Notes: generated by a model from the sequence alone, not told the origin. A stretch of 64,000 nt of DNA from Brevibacterium epidermidis NBRC 14811 (GCF_001570805.1 NZ_BCSJ01000008.1:62001-126000); one strand, 5' to 3'. Positions 25,085-34,999 are shown, counted from the first letter of the stretch. Translations and numbers: made by a program.

Positions 25085-26716
25085 ATGCTGACAGGAATTC
25101 CGTCCACCCTGGGCGACAGCTACCAGCTCAACACCACCACCCTCATCCGGCACGCTGCCACCGTCTTCGGCGATGTCGAAGTCGTCTACCGCCGTTCGGA
25201 CGGTTCCTGGGGTCGGTCGAACTACGCCGACGAGTTCAAGCGGATGGCTCAGCTCGCGCAGGGTCTCGCCGACCTCGGCGTCGGCGCCGGCTCCATGGTC
25301 GGAGTCCTCGACTGGAACTCCCGCCGCCACCTCGAGCTCTACTTCGCTGTCCCCGGTGTGGCCGCGACCATGCTCCAGCTCAACCTGCGCCTGGCTTCCG
25401 AAGACCTCGCCTATGTCGTCAGCCACTCGAAGTCGGACTGGATCTTCGTCGACGAATCCCTGCTGCAGGTCGCCGAATCGCTGGCGCCGAAGCTCGACGT
25501 CAAGGGCTGGGTCGTCATGACCGACAAGCCGATCGCGGAGATCGAGACGAGCCTGACCAACGTCGTGTCCTACGAAGACCTCATCGCCGACAAATCCGAG
25601 ACCTTCGACTGGCCCGTCGTCGACGAGAAGACCGCCGCCTACGCCGGATACACCACCGGCACCACCGGCCGACCCAAGGGCGTGTACTACTCGCACCGCT
25701 CGATCTACCTGCACACCATGGGCGGTCTTGCCGCACTGCACGGGAACTTCGACGACTGCGTCATGCCCATCACCCCGATGTTCCATGTGCTGTCGTGGGG
25801 CTTCCCGCAGAACGCTGTGGCCGCCGGTTCCAAACTCGTCCTGCCGGGCAAGTTCGCCGCCGAGGAGTTCGGCGCCATCGCCCAGGCCTTCGTCGAGGAG
25901 AAGGTCACATTGGCCAACGGCGCCCCTGCCATCTTCGGGCCGATGCTGCAGATGATGAAGAAGATGCCGCAGGCTCCGGATCTCTCCGGCGTCCGGTTGG
26001 TCTCCGGATCCTCGGAGCCGCCGCTGTCGATGATGCGCGGGTTCAAGGAGCTCACCGGGGCCGACGTCATCCACGGCTACGGGGCCACCGAAACCACCCC
26101 GCTGGCGACGACGAACTGGAAGATCCGACCCGGTCTCGACCTCGACGCGGAAGAGAAGTGGGATCTCAAGCGCTCACAGGGTCTGCCCATCATCGGTGTC
26201 GAACTGAAGACCGTCGATCCGGAGGGCAATGAGCTTCCGCGCGACGGAAAGTCCATGGGCGAGCTGGTCATGCGTGGCCCGTGGATCACCGAATCCTACT
26301 TCCAGCTGCCCGACAACGCCGACCGGTTCCTCGACGGCTGGTGGCGGTCGGGTGACGTCGGCACCATCGACGAACACGGCTACCTCAAGATCACCGACCG
26401 GCTCAAGGACGTCATCAAGTCCGGAGGCGAGTGGATCTCGTCGATCGACATGGAGAACGCGATCCTCGACAACCCCGACGTCAGCGAGGCCGCTGTCATC
26501 GGTGTCCCCGACGAGAAATGGGATGAGCGTCCGATCGCCTACGTCGTCGCCAACCCCGGCGCCGAGGTGACCCGTGAGTCGATCGTCGAAACGCTGAGTT
26601 CTCGTTTCGCAAAGTGGCAGATGCCCGATGAGGTCAAGGTCGTCGACGAGATGCCGCGCACCTCGGTGGGCAAGCTCGACAAGAAGCTGCTGCGCAAGAA
26701 CTGGGAAGAGTCCTGA
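25085..26716 (+). CDS. long/medium-chain fatty acyl-CoA synthetase
   Basis: This 543-residue adenylate-forming enzyme activates a fatty acid with ATP and CoA. The P-loop-like motif [11 protein letters not shown] starts at residue 189. Further core motifs are [12 protein letters not shown] (A5 type), [35 protein letters not shown] (A7/A8) and the catalytic lysine in [15 protein letters not shown] (A10). It resembles AlkK-type medium-chain ligases. GAAGGAG lies upstream of ATG 25085. The 237 nt between it and the hydratase gene hold no obvious gene or terminator. Confidence 0.93.
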   Translation: MLTGIPSTLGDSYQLNTTTLIRHAATVFGDVEVVYRRSDGSWGRSNYADEFKRMAQLAQGLADLGVGAGSMVGVLDWNSRRHLELYFAVPGVAATMLQLNLRLASEDLAYVVSHSKSDWIFVDESLLQVAESLAPKLDVKGWVVMTDKPIAEIETSLTNVVSYEDLIADKSETFDWPVVDEKTAAYAGYTTGTTGRPKGVYYSHRSIYLHTMGGLAALHGNFDDCVMPITPMFHVLSWGFPQNAVAAGSKLVLPGKFAAEEFGAIAQAFVEEKVTLANGAPAIFGPMLQMMKKMPQAPDLSGVRLVSGSSEPPLSMMRGFKELTGADVIHGYGATETTPLATTNWKIRPGLDLDAEEKWDLKRSQGLPIIGVELKTVDPEGNELPRDGKSMGELVMRGPWITESYFQLPDNADRFLDGWWRSGDVGTIDEHGYLKITDRLKDVIKSGGEWISSIDMENAILDNPDVSEAAVIGVPDEKWDERPIAYVVANPGAEVTRESIVETLSSRFAKWQMPDEVKVVDEMPRTSVGKLDKKLLRKNWEES

Positions 26717-26730
26717 TCACAGCAGACTGA

Positions 26731-27954
26731 TCACAGCAGCAGCCAGCCGAGCAGCCCGGCGCTGATCACCGTCGCCCATGCCGGGATCTTCCACATGGTC
26801 CCGGCGACGAAGGCGGCGACGGCCAGCGCCAGGGTCGCAGGCGACGTGATCCCCTCGACGAAGACGGGGTCGTAGAGCGCGGCCCCCAACAGTCCTACGA
26901 CGGCGGCATTGACTCCGGTCAGTGCCGCCGTCGCCGGTTCCCAGGAGCGCAGCCGTTCCCAGAACGGCAGGATCCCGATCACCAGCAGACCGGCGGGAAG
27001 GAAGATCGCGAGCAGTGCGATGCCGGCGCCGAGGATGCCGCTGGGCCCCGTCGTCATCGACGCTCCGAGGAACGCCGCGAAGGTGAAGAGCGGACCGGGC
27101 ACGGCCTGAGCGGCGCCGTAGCCGGCGAGGAACGTGTCGTGGTCGACGAGCCCTGTGGGCACGAGCTCGGCATCGAGCAGCGGCAGGACGACATGACCGC
27201 CGCCGAAGACCAGCGCCCCGGCCCGATAGAAGATGTCGATGAGACGAATCGTCGCGTCCCCGGTCACTGCGGTGAGCGCGGGCAGTCCGACGAGCAGCGC
27301 GACGAAGGCGATGAGGGCGGAGATGCCAAGTCGCCTGGCGCCACGCGAGGCAACGCGGGTCTCGGCGGGGGTTTCCCGATTCTTCGCCCCTCTGTGGGGC
27401 CGTTTCAGCCAGACCAGACCGAGCACTCCGCCGAGGACGATCGCGGCGACCTGGACGAGAGCCGTCGGCACGAACGAGTTCGGGATGACGAGCATGAGGA
27501 CGATGGCGAGACCGGCGATGCTCGCGCGCCGGGCATCCGGGGTCAGCGATTTCGCCATCGACTGCACGGCACCGGCGACGACGGCCACCGCGGCGGCCTT
27601 GAGTCCGAGCAGCCATCCGGCATCGCCGAGCTCGCCGAAGGCCGAGAGCCCGAGCGCGAAGAGGGTGAGCAGAATCGCCGACGGCAGAGTGAAGGTCACC
27701 CACGCGGCGGCGAGCCCAGGCAGACCTGCTCGGCGCAGCCCGAGTCCCATGCCGACCTGACTCGACGCGGGGCCGGGCAGCATCTGGCACAGGGCCACGA
27801 GGTCGGCGTATTCGCGGTCGTCCAGCCAGGAGCGGCGGCCGACGAAGGTCTCGCGGAAGTACCCGAGGTGGGCGACGGGGCCGCCGAACGACGTCAGGCC
27901 CAGGCGAAGGAACGATCCGGCCACCTCGGCGGTGCGGGCAGGTGCAGTGGTCAT
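26731..27954 (-). CDS. chrA: chromate transporter, long two-domain form
   Basis: This protein of about 407 residues has two repeated CHR domains, each with about six transmembrane helices. The N-terminal half has LGLTSFGGPVAHLGYFRETFV and LCQMLPGPASSQVGMGLG; the C-terminal half has AGALVFGGGHVVLPLL and FLAGYGAAQAVPGPLFTFAAFLGA. The FGGP and PGP motifs are those of ChrA exporters that lower cytoplasmic chromate. ATG 27954 or GTG 27969 could be the start; neither has a clear ribosome-binding site. Confidence 0.93.
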   Translation of the reverse strand: MTTAPARTAEVAGSFLRLGLTSFGGPVAHLGYFRETFVGRRSWLDDREYADLVALCQMLPGPASSQVGMGLGLRRAGLPGLAAAWVTFTLPSAILLTLFALGLSAFGELGDAGWLLGLKAAAVAVVAGAVQSMAKSLTPDARRASIAGLAIVLMLVIPNSFVPTALVQVAAIVLGGVLGLVWLKRPHRGAKNRETPAETRVASRGARRLGISALIAFVALLVGLPALTAVTGDATIRLIDIFYRAGALVFGGGHVVLPLLDAELVPTGLVDHDTFLAGYGAAQAVPGPLFTFAAFLGASMTTGPSGILGAGIALLAIFLPAGLLVIGILPFWERLRSWEPATAALTGVNAAVVGLLGAALYDPVFVEGITSPATLALAVAAFVAGTMWKIPAWATVISAGLLGWLLL

Positions 27955-27998
27955 CGGATCAGTGAACACGAATCAGGTGACGCAGAGGTGAACGGGCC

Positions 27999-28862
27999 TC
28001 AGGGGTGGTGGAGGAGATAGGTGCCGCCCTTGAGGCAGGTGTCGACGACCCAACCGTCGCCGACGAGGCCGGTCAGCGCGGTGCGCAGCGCCAGTCGCCA
28101 GCGGCTGGCGAGGTCGGCATCCTGGCCGCGCAGGTCCTCGATGTCGGAGGGGAAGTCGAGTGAGACGAATTCGGTCTCCTTCGGCACTTCGCTCAGCAGC
28201 GGCTCGCCGTCATCATCGGCGCGCAGGCAGGGGAAGGCCGATCCGGGATCGACGACCGAGGCCCGTGCCGGACGGTCGAGCGGCCAGGACACCATCATCC
28301 GGTCGCTGGCCTGGCCGGAGTTCACTCCGTCGCGCATCTGACCGTAGAAGTCCTCGAGGTATTCGACCATGCCGACGCCCAGGCGTTGGAAGTTGAAGTA
28401 CGCGTTGCGTGCGATGAGGGGGTCGAAGGTCCAGGTCATCTCGGTGATGCCGAGGTTGAGGCACCACAGGCGCTGGTGCAGCTTCATCGCGGATCCGGCG
28501 CCGCGGCCGATGATCTGGTGGCGGACGCCGGCGATATGCGAGTGCATGACCGTGCCCAGAGGCTGGCCGAAGAAGCCGATGGTCACACCGATCATCTCGT
28601 CGGGTTCGTCGACGCTGTAGGCAGCTGAGACATAGTTGCCGGCGTGGGCGAAGGCGATGATGAGGCTGGGTTCGAACACGTTCGTGCCGGTCTCGTCGAC
28701 GTTCCAGACTTCGTCGAGCAGCATCGAGGCCCTGGCCGCCTCGTCGGCGGTGTGGATCTCGCGCACGTCGATGCGCGCGGTCTCCGCAGCGGCGGCGTAT
28801 TCGTCCTCCGCCAGGGCGAGGATCTCCGAGTCCACTGTTCTCAGTTCTGGGTTCGCGCTCAT
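27999..28862 (-). CDS. predicted acetyltransferase (COG3375-like GNAT)
   Basis: This 287-residue protein carries VREIHTADEAARASMLLDEVW, a GNAT core with MHSHIAGVRHQIIGRGAGSAMKLHQRLWCL, and EMTWTFDPLIARNAYFNFQRLGVGMVEYLEDFYG. These marks fit the COG3375 predicted acetyltransferase group, whose substrates are unknown. The C-terminal third (SLDFPSDIEDLRGQDADLASRWR) is typical of that group. It lies head to tail behind the chromate transporter gene with 44 nt between them. Confidence 0.82.
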   Translation of the reverse strand: MSANPELRTVDSEILALAEDEYAAAAETARIDVREIHTADEAARASMLLDEVWNVDETGTNVFEPSLIIAFAHAGNYVSAAYSVDEPDEMIGVTIGFFGQPLGTVMHSHIAGVRHQIIGRGAGSAMKLHQRLWCLNLGITEMTWTFDPLIARNAYFNFQRLGVGMVEYLEDFYGQMRDGVNSGQASDRMMVSWPLDRPARASVVDPGSAFPCLRADDDGEPLLSEVPKETEFVSLDFPSDIEDLRGQDADLASRWRLALRTALTGLVGDGWVVDTCLKGGTYLLHHP

Positions 28863-29025
28863 GGTGACATTGTGCCACCCGATCCCGGCCACGGCGGGAG
28901 GTCCAGGGCAACGATTCGACTACGGCGAACGGGCCAGTGCATGCTGAGACGCGGCCGACACGCGCGTGAGTGAACGTCCCCGCACGCTTGAGTGAACTCC
29001 GCCGCCCGCCGGGATGGGCCGGGTA

Positions 29026-29031
29026 TAGCCT
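29026..29031 (+). promoter_or_regulatory. -10 box TAGCCT of the dehydrogenase gene
   Basis: TAGCCT ends 6 nt before ATG 29038, with no ribosome-binding site between. Confidence 0.5.
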
Positions 29032-29037
29032 GGACGC

Positions 29038-29958
29038 ATGAGCTCAACAGTCGCCGTCATCGGCGCCGGAACCATCGGCCGGTCGTTCGCCTATCTCTTC
29101 GCCCGCAGCGGGTACACGGTGCGGGTCTTCGACCCGCGTTCCGACCTCGCCGAGGTGGTCGCCGAGCTCCAGGCCGACGTCACCGCCGACGCTTCCGCCC
29201 GGAATGAGCTGGCCTCGCAGGTCGGCACCGTCGAAATCGCCGAGACCGTCGAGGCCGCCGTCGCCGGTGTCGTCTTCGTCCAGGAATCCGGTCCCGAGGA
29301 TCCCGAATCGAAGCCGGTGCTGTTCTCCCAGATCGCCGAGGCGGCTCCAACCGAGGCCGTGTTCGCAACCTCATCGTCGACGATCCCGGCCTCATCGATC
29401 GCGGCCGCGCTGCCGGAGTCCGAGGCCTCCCGCGTCATCGTCGGCCATCCATTCAATCCACCGCATCTCATGCCGCTCGTCGAAGTCGTGCCATCACCGC
29501 AGACCTCTACCGAGACCGTGGACGCCACGGTCGAGTTCTACCGCAGCTGCGGCCGCGAACCGGTGGTGCTGGGACGTGAGATCCGCGGGTTCGTCGGAAA
29601 TCGGCTGCAGAATGCGCTGATGAAAGAAGCGATCTCGCTCGTGCAGAACGGAGTCGTCACCGCCGCAGACCTCGACACCGTGATGAAGAATTCGCTGGGT
29701 CTGCGATGGTCGGCCGTCGGTCAGTTCGAAGGCATGCACTTCGGCGGGGGAGAGGCCGGGATCCGCGGGTTCATGGACCATATCGGCCCGGCCTTCGCCG
29801 CCATCGAGGATCTGCCCGTCGACGTCGACCCCGCAGGCATGGAAGACGTCTTCGAGCAGGTCGAAGAAGCCTATGGCCCGACGCCGACTCCGCAGGCCGC
29901 CGCCGTCCGCGATCGGATCCAGAAGGCGGTGCTCGACGCCCGCGGCCAGGGTCGCTGA
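29038..29958 (+). CDS. 3-hydroxyacyl-CoA dehydrogenase family protein
   Basis: This 306-residue NAD-dependent enzyme has the Rossmann start VAVIGAGTIGRSFAYLFARSGYTVRVFD, ATSSSTIPAS, and the HPFNPPHLMPLVEVV motif that carries the catalytic His of 3-hydroxyacyl-CoA and lambda-crystallin type dehydrogenases. The C-terminal helical domain is short (FVGNRLQNALMKEAISLVQNGVV). Single-domain enzymes of this shape include L-carnitine dehydrogenase and L-gulonate dehydrogenase, so the substrate may not be an acyl-CoA. Confidence 0.88.
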   Translation: MSSTVAVIGAGTIGRSFAYLFARSGYTVRVFDPRSDLAEVVAELQADVTADASARNELASQVGTVEIAETVEAAVAGVVFVQESGPEDPESKPVLFSQIAEAAPTEAVFATSSSTIPASSIAAALPESEASRVIVGHPFNPPHLMPLVEVVPSPQTSTETVDATVEFYRSCGREPVVLGREIRGFVGNRLQNALMKEAISLVQNGVVTAADLDTVMKNSLGLRWSAVGQFEGMHFGGGEAGIRGFMDHIGPAFAAIEDLPVDVDPAGMEDVFEQVEEAYGPTPTPQAAAVRDRIQKAVLDARGQGR

Positions 29959-30006
29959 GCCTCAGTCGCTGAGGCTCAACTGCTCGGGCTCAACGACTGA
30001 GGCTCA
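29956..30006. terminator. terminator between convergent dehydrogenase and SnoaL-like genes
   Basis: TGAGCCTCAGTCG and its exact complement (13 bp) flank 25 nt that contain a further CTGAGGCTCA copy. Both ends overlap or touch the two stop codons. Confidence 0.7.
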
Positions 30007-30357
30007 GACCGCTGCTTGGTAGAAGTACGTGGTGCGTTCGGCGATGAGACCCTCGGTGTCGAAGAGGAAGAAATCCGCGAATCCCACCGAGGTCTCCGAG
30101 CCGTCCTTGAGGCGGCCGCTGAAGACTCCGCGACTGGATGCGCGGTCGCCGTCGACGATGATCTCCTGCAGCGAATGCGCACCGGAATCGATGACGCGTT
30201 CGCCGTGGTAGAAGTCGGTGATCTGCTGGCCGACCATCGTCGGATAGCCGGGCCGATCATAGCTGGCGTCGGCGGCGAACAGCGCCGAGGTGGCGCCCGC
30301 ATCTCCGGCATCGACGGTGGAGTAGTAGCGCTTCACGAGTTCAGTCACACTGGGCAT
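30004..30357 (-). CDS. SnoaL-like/NTF2-fold protein
   Basis: This 117-residue protein has the NTF2-like layout of a long N-terminal helix (VTELVKRYYSTVDAGDAGATSALFAADASYDRPGYP) followed by a curved sheet ending ADFFLFDTEGLIAERTTYFYQ. The fold serves as isomerase, dehydratase or ligand-binding domain; catalytic residues cannot be named. TACGGT lies 6 nt before ATG 30357. Confidence 0.82.
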   Translation of the reverse strand: MPSVTELVKRYYSTVDAGDAGATSALFAADASYDRPGYPTMVGQQITDFYHGERVIDSGAHSLQEIIVDGDRASSRGVFSGRLKDGSETSVGFADFFLFDTEGLIAERTTYFYQAAV

Positions 30358-30363
30358 GGCACT

Positions 30364-30369
30364 ACCGTA
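30364..30369 (-). promoter_or_regulatory. -10 box TACGGT of the SnoaL-like gene
   Basis: TACGGT on the minus strand is exactly 6 nt before the start codon at 30357. Confidence 0.45.
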
Positions 30370-30507
30370 ACAGTGACCCATGACATAGTCCGGCCCGGCC
30401 CTCGGCGGATCGATCCGGGCCCCTCGGGCCACCGAGCTTCTCGTCGACCTCGATCGTCATCTGATTTCGCATATCCATCCTGCATCGGGTTAGTATCGAC
30501 CTACTAA

Positions 30508-30522
30508 TGATAACGAGTCTCA
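30508..30522 (+). promoter_or_regulatory. candidate Zur box TGATAACGAGTCTCA
   Basis: It matches 11 of 15 positions of the actinobacterial Zur consensus TGAAAATGATTTTCA and lies 18 nt before the start of the AztD-like gene. A separate inverted repeat, TTAGTA-N6-TACTAA, lies immediately upstream. Confidence 0.45.
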
Positions 30523-30539
30523 CTAACTAGAGAGTGCGA

Positions 30540-31808
30540 ATGATGAAACGACACCACACGATGCTCGGATCGGCGGTGGTCGCCTCGGCGCTGCTGCTCA
30601 CCGGATGCCAGGCAGGCGACGACGCCACCGACTACGACGCGGTCGGCAAGGACGAGAAGACCGCGGGCGCCGCAGACAGCAAGGACGACAAAGGGCACGC
30701 CCAGGAGCTCGCCGGTGCCCAGCCGCGGATCGTGACTACCTACGACGGAGGGATCCTCACCCTCGACGCGACGACGCTCGAGGTCATCGACGACACGAAG
30801 ATTGAGGGCTTCAACCGCCTCAACCCCGTCGGCGACGGCCGCCACCTCATGGTCTCCGTCGCCGAAGGCTTCCGCCTCTTCGACGCCGGAGTCTGGACCC
30901 AGCCGCACGGCGACCACACCCACAGCTACGCCGCCGACCCGCAGCTCACCGACACCGTCTTCGACACCGAACTGCCCGGACACGTCGTCAACCACGGCGA
31001 GGCCACCGTGCTCTTCGGCGACGGCGACGGCAAGATCCAGACCTTCGACACCGAGGACTTCTCCGACGGCGCCCCGAAGCCCCAGGTAACCGAGGTCGAC
31101 GAACCCCACCACGGTGTCGCCGTGAAACTCGCCGATGGTTCGATGCTGCACACCGTCGGAACCGAGGACGAACGCTCGGGTGCGAAGGTCGTCGACAGCT
31201 CCGGCAAAGAGATCGCAAGCAGCGACGAGTGCCCCGGAGTCCACGGCGAAGTCGCTGCGAAGGACGAGGTCATCGCGCTCGGCTGCGAGAACGGAATCCT
31301 TCTGTACAAGGACGGGAAGTTCGAGAAGATCGACGCTCCCGACTCCTTCGGTCGCATCGGCAACCAGTCCGGCAGCGACGAATCGCAGTACATCCTCGGC
31401 GACTACAAGGTCGACGAAGACGCCGAACTCGAACGCCCCGAACGGGTGAGCGTCACCGACACGAAGTCGGGCAAGCTCTCGCTCGTCGACCTCGACGCCT
31501 CCTACAGCTTCCGATCCCTGGGCCGCGGACCCGACGGGGAGGGCGTCGTCCTGACCACGGACGGGAACCTCAAAATCATCGACCCCGCCACCGCCTCGGT
31601 GACGGAGGAATACCCGGTCATCGACGAATGGGAAGAACCCGTCGAATGGCAGAAGGCCCGCCCGACGCTCTTCGTCCAGGACGAAGTCGCCTATGTCAGC
31701 GATCCGGGAGAGAAGAAGATCCACATCCTCGACCTCGAATCCGGTGAGGTGATGGCCGAGGAAACGCTGCCGCACGCACCGAACGAACTCACCGGCGTCA
31801 CCGGCTGA
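30540..31808 (+). CDS. AztD-like zinc metallochaperone lipoprotein
   Basis: This 422-residue protein has a lipoprotein signal with lipobox LLLTGC (Cys23) followed by a Ser/Asp/Lys linker, then a seven-bladed-propeller-like repeat region. The metal-binding loop H123-G-D-H-T-H128, NHGEATVLFGDGDG and DEPHHGVAV match AztD, the periplasmic chaperone that loads zinc into the AztC receptor of the AztABC importer. None of aztA, aztB or aztC is in the window, so this is an orphan copy here. A Zur-like box precedes it. GTG 30534 or ATG 30543 are alternative starts. Confidence 0.75.
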   Translation: MMKRHHTMLGSAVVASALLLTGCQAGDDATDYDAVGKDEKTAGAADSKDDKGHAQELAGAQPRIVTTYDGGILTLDATTLEVIDDTKIEGFNRLNPVGDGRHLMVSVAEGFRLFDAGVWTQPHGDHTHSYAADPQLTDTVFDTELPGHVVNHGEATVLFGDGDGKIQTFDTEDFSDGAPKPQVTEVDEPHHGVAVKLADGSMLHTVGTEDERSGAKVVDSSGKEIASSDECPGVHGEVAAKDEVIALGCENGILLYKDGKFEKIDAPDSFGRIGNQSGSDESQYILGDYKVDEDAELERPERVSVTDTKSGKLSLVDLDASYSFRSLGRGPDGEGVVLTTDGNLKIIDPATASVTEEYPVIDEWEEPVEWQKARPTLFVQDEVAYVSDPGEKKIHILDLESGEVMAEETLPHAPNELTGVTG

Positions 31809-31842
31809 GGACCCTCGGCAGACGCTGACAGCGACGCGAAAC

Positions 31843-31886
31843 CGACCCGACCGGCGGTGCCCGTCAGCGCACCGCCGGTCGGGTCG
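31843..31886 (+). terminator. 18-bp perfect hairpin terminator after the AztD-like gene
   Basis: Perfect 18-nt arms with an 8-nt loop begin about 35 nt after the stop codon. The recurring word CCGCCTCGG follows at once, without a T-run. Confidence 0.8.
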
Positions 31887-32022
31887 GCCGCCTCGGTGAT
31901 GGCTGTGAATCCGCCCAGGAGGTGAGACCGTCGTTGCCGCCGCCGGGTTTCGGCCATAGCGTGGGGATGGACATGCGATCGCAGATGATCGCAACACCCC
32001 GTCGAAGTGAAAGAGGACTGAC

Positions 32023-33402
32023 ATGACCACCATGTATCGCGTGACCGACCCGGCGACCGGCCAGGTTGCCGAAGAATTCCCCACCGCCACCGATGCCGAG
32101 ATCCTCGCGGCCCTCGATCGTTCGGCGACGACCTTCGACGAGTGGAGCAAGACCCCGGTAGCTGAGCGCGCTGCACTGCTGACCCGCGTGTCCGAGATCT
32201 ACGCCGAACGCGCCGAAGAGCTCGCCGAGGTCATCCGGCTCGAAATGGGCAAGTCCGTGCCCGAAGGCAAGGGCGAAGTCCAGCTGAGCTCGATGATCTA
32301 CAAGTACTTCGCCGACAACGCCGAGGCCTTCATGGCCGACGAACCCCTGCGCGGACCCAAGGACGCGACCGCCATGATCCGCCGCAAGCCCGTCGGCTCG
32401 CTGCTGGGCATCATGCCCTGGAACTTCCCCTACTACCAGGTCGCCCGTTTCGCCGCCCCGAACCTGGCCCTGGGCAACACGATCCTGCTCAAGCACGCTC
32501 CGCAGTGCCCCCGCTCGGCGCAGATCATGGAAGAGATCTTCATCGAGGCAGGCTTGCCCGCGGGCGCCTACATCAACATCTACGCCAGCAACGAGCAGGT
32601 CGCCGACATCATCCTGCCCGACCCGCGCAACCACGGTGTGTCCCTGACCGGATCCGAGCGCGCCGGTGCCGCCGTCGCAGCCGAGGCCGGAAAGAACCTC
32701 AAGAAGGTCGTGCTCGAGCTCGGCGGATCCGACCCCTATATCCTCCTCGACACCGACGATGTCCAGAAGTCCGCGAAGACCTTCTTCAACACCCGCATGG
32801 GCAACACCGGCCAGGCCTGCAACTCGCCCAAGCGGATGATCGTCATGGACGACATCTACGACGACTTCGTCTCCTCCATCACCGAGGCGGCCAAGAAGAA
32901 CACCCCCGCCGTGCCCGGCGAGGAAGGCTCCCGCCTGTCCCCGCTGTCGTCGGTGGCCGCCGCCGATCGCTTCGTCGAACAGGTCCAGGACACCGTCAGC
33001 GAGGGCGCGACCCTGCTGGCCGGGGGTAAGAAGTACGACGGCGGCGGAGCCTACGTCGAACCCGTCGTCCTCACCGATGTGCAGAAGGGCATGCGCGGAT
33101 ACTACGAAGAGCTCTTCGGGCCCGCCGTCATCGTCTACAAAGTCAGCAGCGAAGAAGAAGCCGTTGAGCTCGCCAACGACACCCCCTTCGGTCTGGGCGC
33201 CGCCGTGTTCTCCACCGATATCGCCCGGGCCGAACGCGTCGGAGACCAGATCGATTCCGGAATGGTCTTCCTCAACGCTCCCGAAGGAAGCCGCGAATAC
33301 CTGCCCTTCGGCGGAGTCAAGCGCTCCGGCGTCGGCCGGGAACTCGGGCCGCTGGCGATGGACGAATTCGTCAACAAGCAGCTCGTGTACAAACAGAGCT
33401 GA
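32023..33402 (+). CDS. NAD(P)-dependent succinate-semialdehyde dehydrogenase
   Basis: This 459-residue aldehyde dehydrogenase has NFPYYQVARFAAPNLALGN, the general-base Glu232 in LELGGSDP and the nucleophile Cys266 in NTGQACNSPKR. Its length and the C-terminal PFGGVKRSGVGRELG fit the short SSADH/GabD2 group, which oxidises succinate semialdehyde or similar aldehydes. Other aldehydes cannot be excluded. GAAAGAGGAC supplies the ribosome-binding site. A hairpin at 33475 separates it from the transporter downstream. Confidence 0.9.
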   Translation: MTTMYRVTDPATGQVAEEFPTATDAEILAALDRSATTFDEWSKTPVAERAALLTRVSEIYAERAEELAEVIRLEMGKSVPEGKGEVQLSSMIYKYFADNAEAFMADEPLRGPKDATAMIRRKPVGSLLGIMPWNFPYYQVARFAAPNLALGNTILLKHAPQCPRSAQIMEEIFIEAGLPAGAYINIYASNEQVADIILPDPRNHGVSLTGSERAGAAVAAEAGKNLKKVVLELGGSDPYILLDTDDVQKSAKTFFNTRMGNTGQACNSPKRMIVMDDIYDDFVSSITEAAKKNTPAVPGEEGSRLSPLSSVAAADRFVEQVQDTVSEGATLLAGGKKYDGGGAYVEPVVLTDVQKGMRGYYEELFGPAVIVYKVSSEEEAVELANDTPFGLGAAVFSTDIARAERVGDQIDSGMVFLNAPEGSREYLPFGGVKRSGVGRELGPLAMDEFVNKQLVYKQS

Positions 33403-33474
33403 TCGGTCAGAACTGATCGGTGCGCTCGGGACCCGAGAGCGCGGGTTCCGATCGTGACCGGGTTGTGATCGCCG

Positions 33475-33511
33475 TCAGGGCGCTGTTTCCTACCAGGGGG
33501 CAGCGCCCTGA
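33475..33511 (+). terminator. terminator after the aldehyde dehydrogenase gene
   Basis: TCAGGGCGCTG and its exact complement flank a 15-nt loop and are followed by TTGT. Confidence 0.75.
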
Positions 33512-33568
33512 TTGTATGCTGAGACCACACACAGCTAGTTCTCATACTTCTCAGCGGGAGGTCTTCCC

Positions 33569-34948
33569 ATGTCGGCACCGAAGCCGTCAACCCAGGTCAA
33601 CGCCGCAGCCTCAAAAGGGATCATGCGGCCGGTCAACCGATTCCTCGAACAGTGGATCCCCTCGGCCCTGACCTTCGCCATCGTCCTCACCCTCATCGTC
33701 GCGGTCCTCGCATTCATCTTCACCGATGCCGGCCCGACTGACGTCGTCACCGGCTGGGGTGAGGGACTGGCCGGTCTGCTCGAGTTCATGACGCAGATGT
33801 GTCTGATCCTCCTGCTCGGACACATCCTCGCCAACACCGGACCCGTGCGGAAGCTGCTCGCCTGGCTCGCCCGCGTTCCTGGCAACGCCACCTTCGCCTA
33901 CGTCTTCGTCTTCCTCGTCGCCGCCCTCGCCAGCCTCATCACGTGGGGGCTCGGCCTCGTCGTCGGTGCGCTGCTCGCCCGTGAGGTCGCCGTCCAGTCA
34001 CGTGACCGCGGAATCAAGGTCCACTTCCCGCTGCTCGTCGCCGCCGGCTACTCCGGGTTCGTCGTCTGGCATATGGGCTATTCGGGATCGGGCCCGCTGA
34101 CCGCGGCCACTCCGGACTCCTTCCTCTCCGAATCCCTCGGCGGACAGACGGTGCCGGTGTCGGAGACGATCTTCGCCGGTTGGAACCTGCTGGCCATCGC
34201 CGGCGTCATCATCGTCTGTGGGCTCCTCTTCTTCCTCGTCGCTCCGAAGGCCGGCGCCCCCGTCTACGAACTCCCCGCCTCGGTGAGCTCGGAGAAACAG
34301 TCGCAGGTCGACGAAGAGGTCGTCACCCCGGCCGACCGCATCGACGCCTCGCGCATTCTCACTCTCATCGTCGGCCTCGCTCTCGTCGCCTACCTCATCA
34401 TCCACTTCGCCCAGGGCGGGGGACTGACCCTCGACATCGTCAACTGGTCGTTCCTCGCGCTCATCCTGCTGCTCGTGCGCAACCCCTTCGAGCTCATCCA
34501 CCTGACGAAGGAGGCGGCCTCGAACGTCGGCGAGATCCTTCTGCAGTTCCCGCTCTACGCCGGAATCCTGGGCATCATGTCCTCGACCGGACTCATCGCA
34601 GTGTTCTCCGACGCCATCGTCTCGATCGCGAACCCGGCCTCGTTCGGGGTTCTCGCGCTCATCTCGGCAGGACTCGTCAACTTCTTCGTCCCCTCCGGCG
34701 GCGGACAGTTCGCCGTGCAGGGCCCGATTATGCTCGATGCTGCCAACCAGCTCGGCGTCGACCCGTCGATTGCGATCATGGCCGTGTCTTACGGCGACCA
34801 GTGGACGAACATGCTCCAGCCCTTCTGGGCGCTGCCGGTGCTGGCGATCGCCGGGCTGAAGATGCGCGACATCCTCGGCTACACCGTCATCACGTTCCTC
34901 GGCTCCGGGGTGGTGATGGCTGCCGCGCTGCTCTTCGTCTCACTTTGA
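33569..34948 (+). CDS. AtoE-like short-chain fatty acid transporter
   Basis: This 459-residue protein has about twelve transmembrane segments. Family marks are NRFLEQWIPSALTFAIVLTLI, TQMCLILLLGHILANTGPVR, WGLGLVVGALLAREVA and the C-terminal SGGGQFAVQGPIMLDAANQLG plus SYGDQWTNMLQPFWALP. AtoE proteins carry acetoacetate or butyrate. A cytoplasmic polar stretch (SSEKQSQVDEEVVTP) divides the halves. GGGAGG gives the ribosome-binding site before ATG 33569. Confidence 0.9.
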   Translation: MSAPKPSTQVNAAASKGIMRPVNRFLEQWIPSALTFAIVLTLIVAVLAFIFTDAGPTDVVTGWGEGLAGLLEFMTQMCLILLLGHILANTGPVRKLLAWLARVPGNATFAYVFVFLVAALASLITWGLGLVVGALLAREVAVQSRDRGIKVHFPLLVAAGYSGFVVWHMGYSGSGPLTAATPDSFLSESLGGQTVPVSETIFAGWNLLAIAGVIIVCGLLFFLVAPKAGAPVYELPASVSSEKQSQVDEEVVTPADRIDASRILTLIVGLALVAYLIIHFAQGGGLTLDIVNWSFLALILLLVRNPFELIHLTKEAASNVGEILLQFPLYAGILGIMSSTGLIAVFSDAIVSIANPASFGVLALISAGLVNFFVPSGGGQFAVQGPIMLDAANQLGVDPSIAIMAVSYGDQWTNMLQPFWALPVLAIAGLKMRDILGYTVITFLGSGVVMAAALLFVSL

Positions 34949-34999
34949 GACTCGATTCACTCTGAAGCTCGATTTACTCCGAGCCTCGATGAATGTCCC

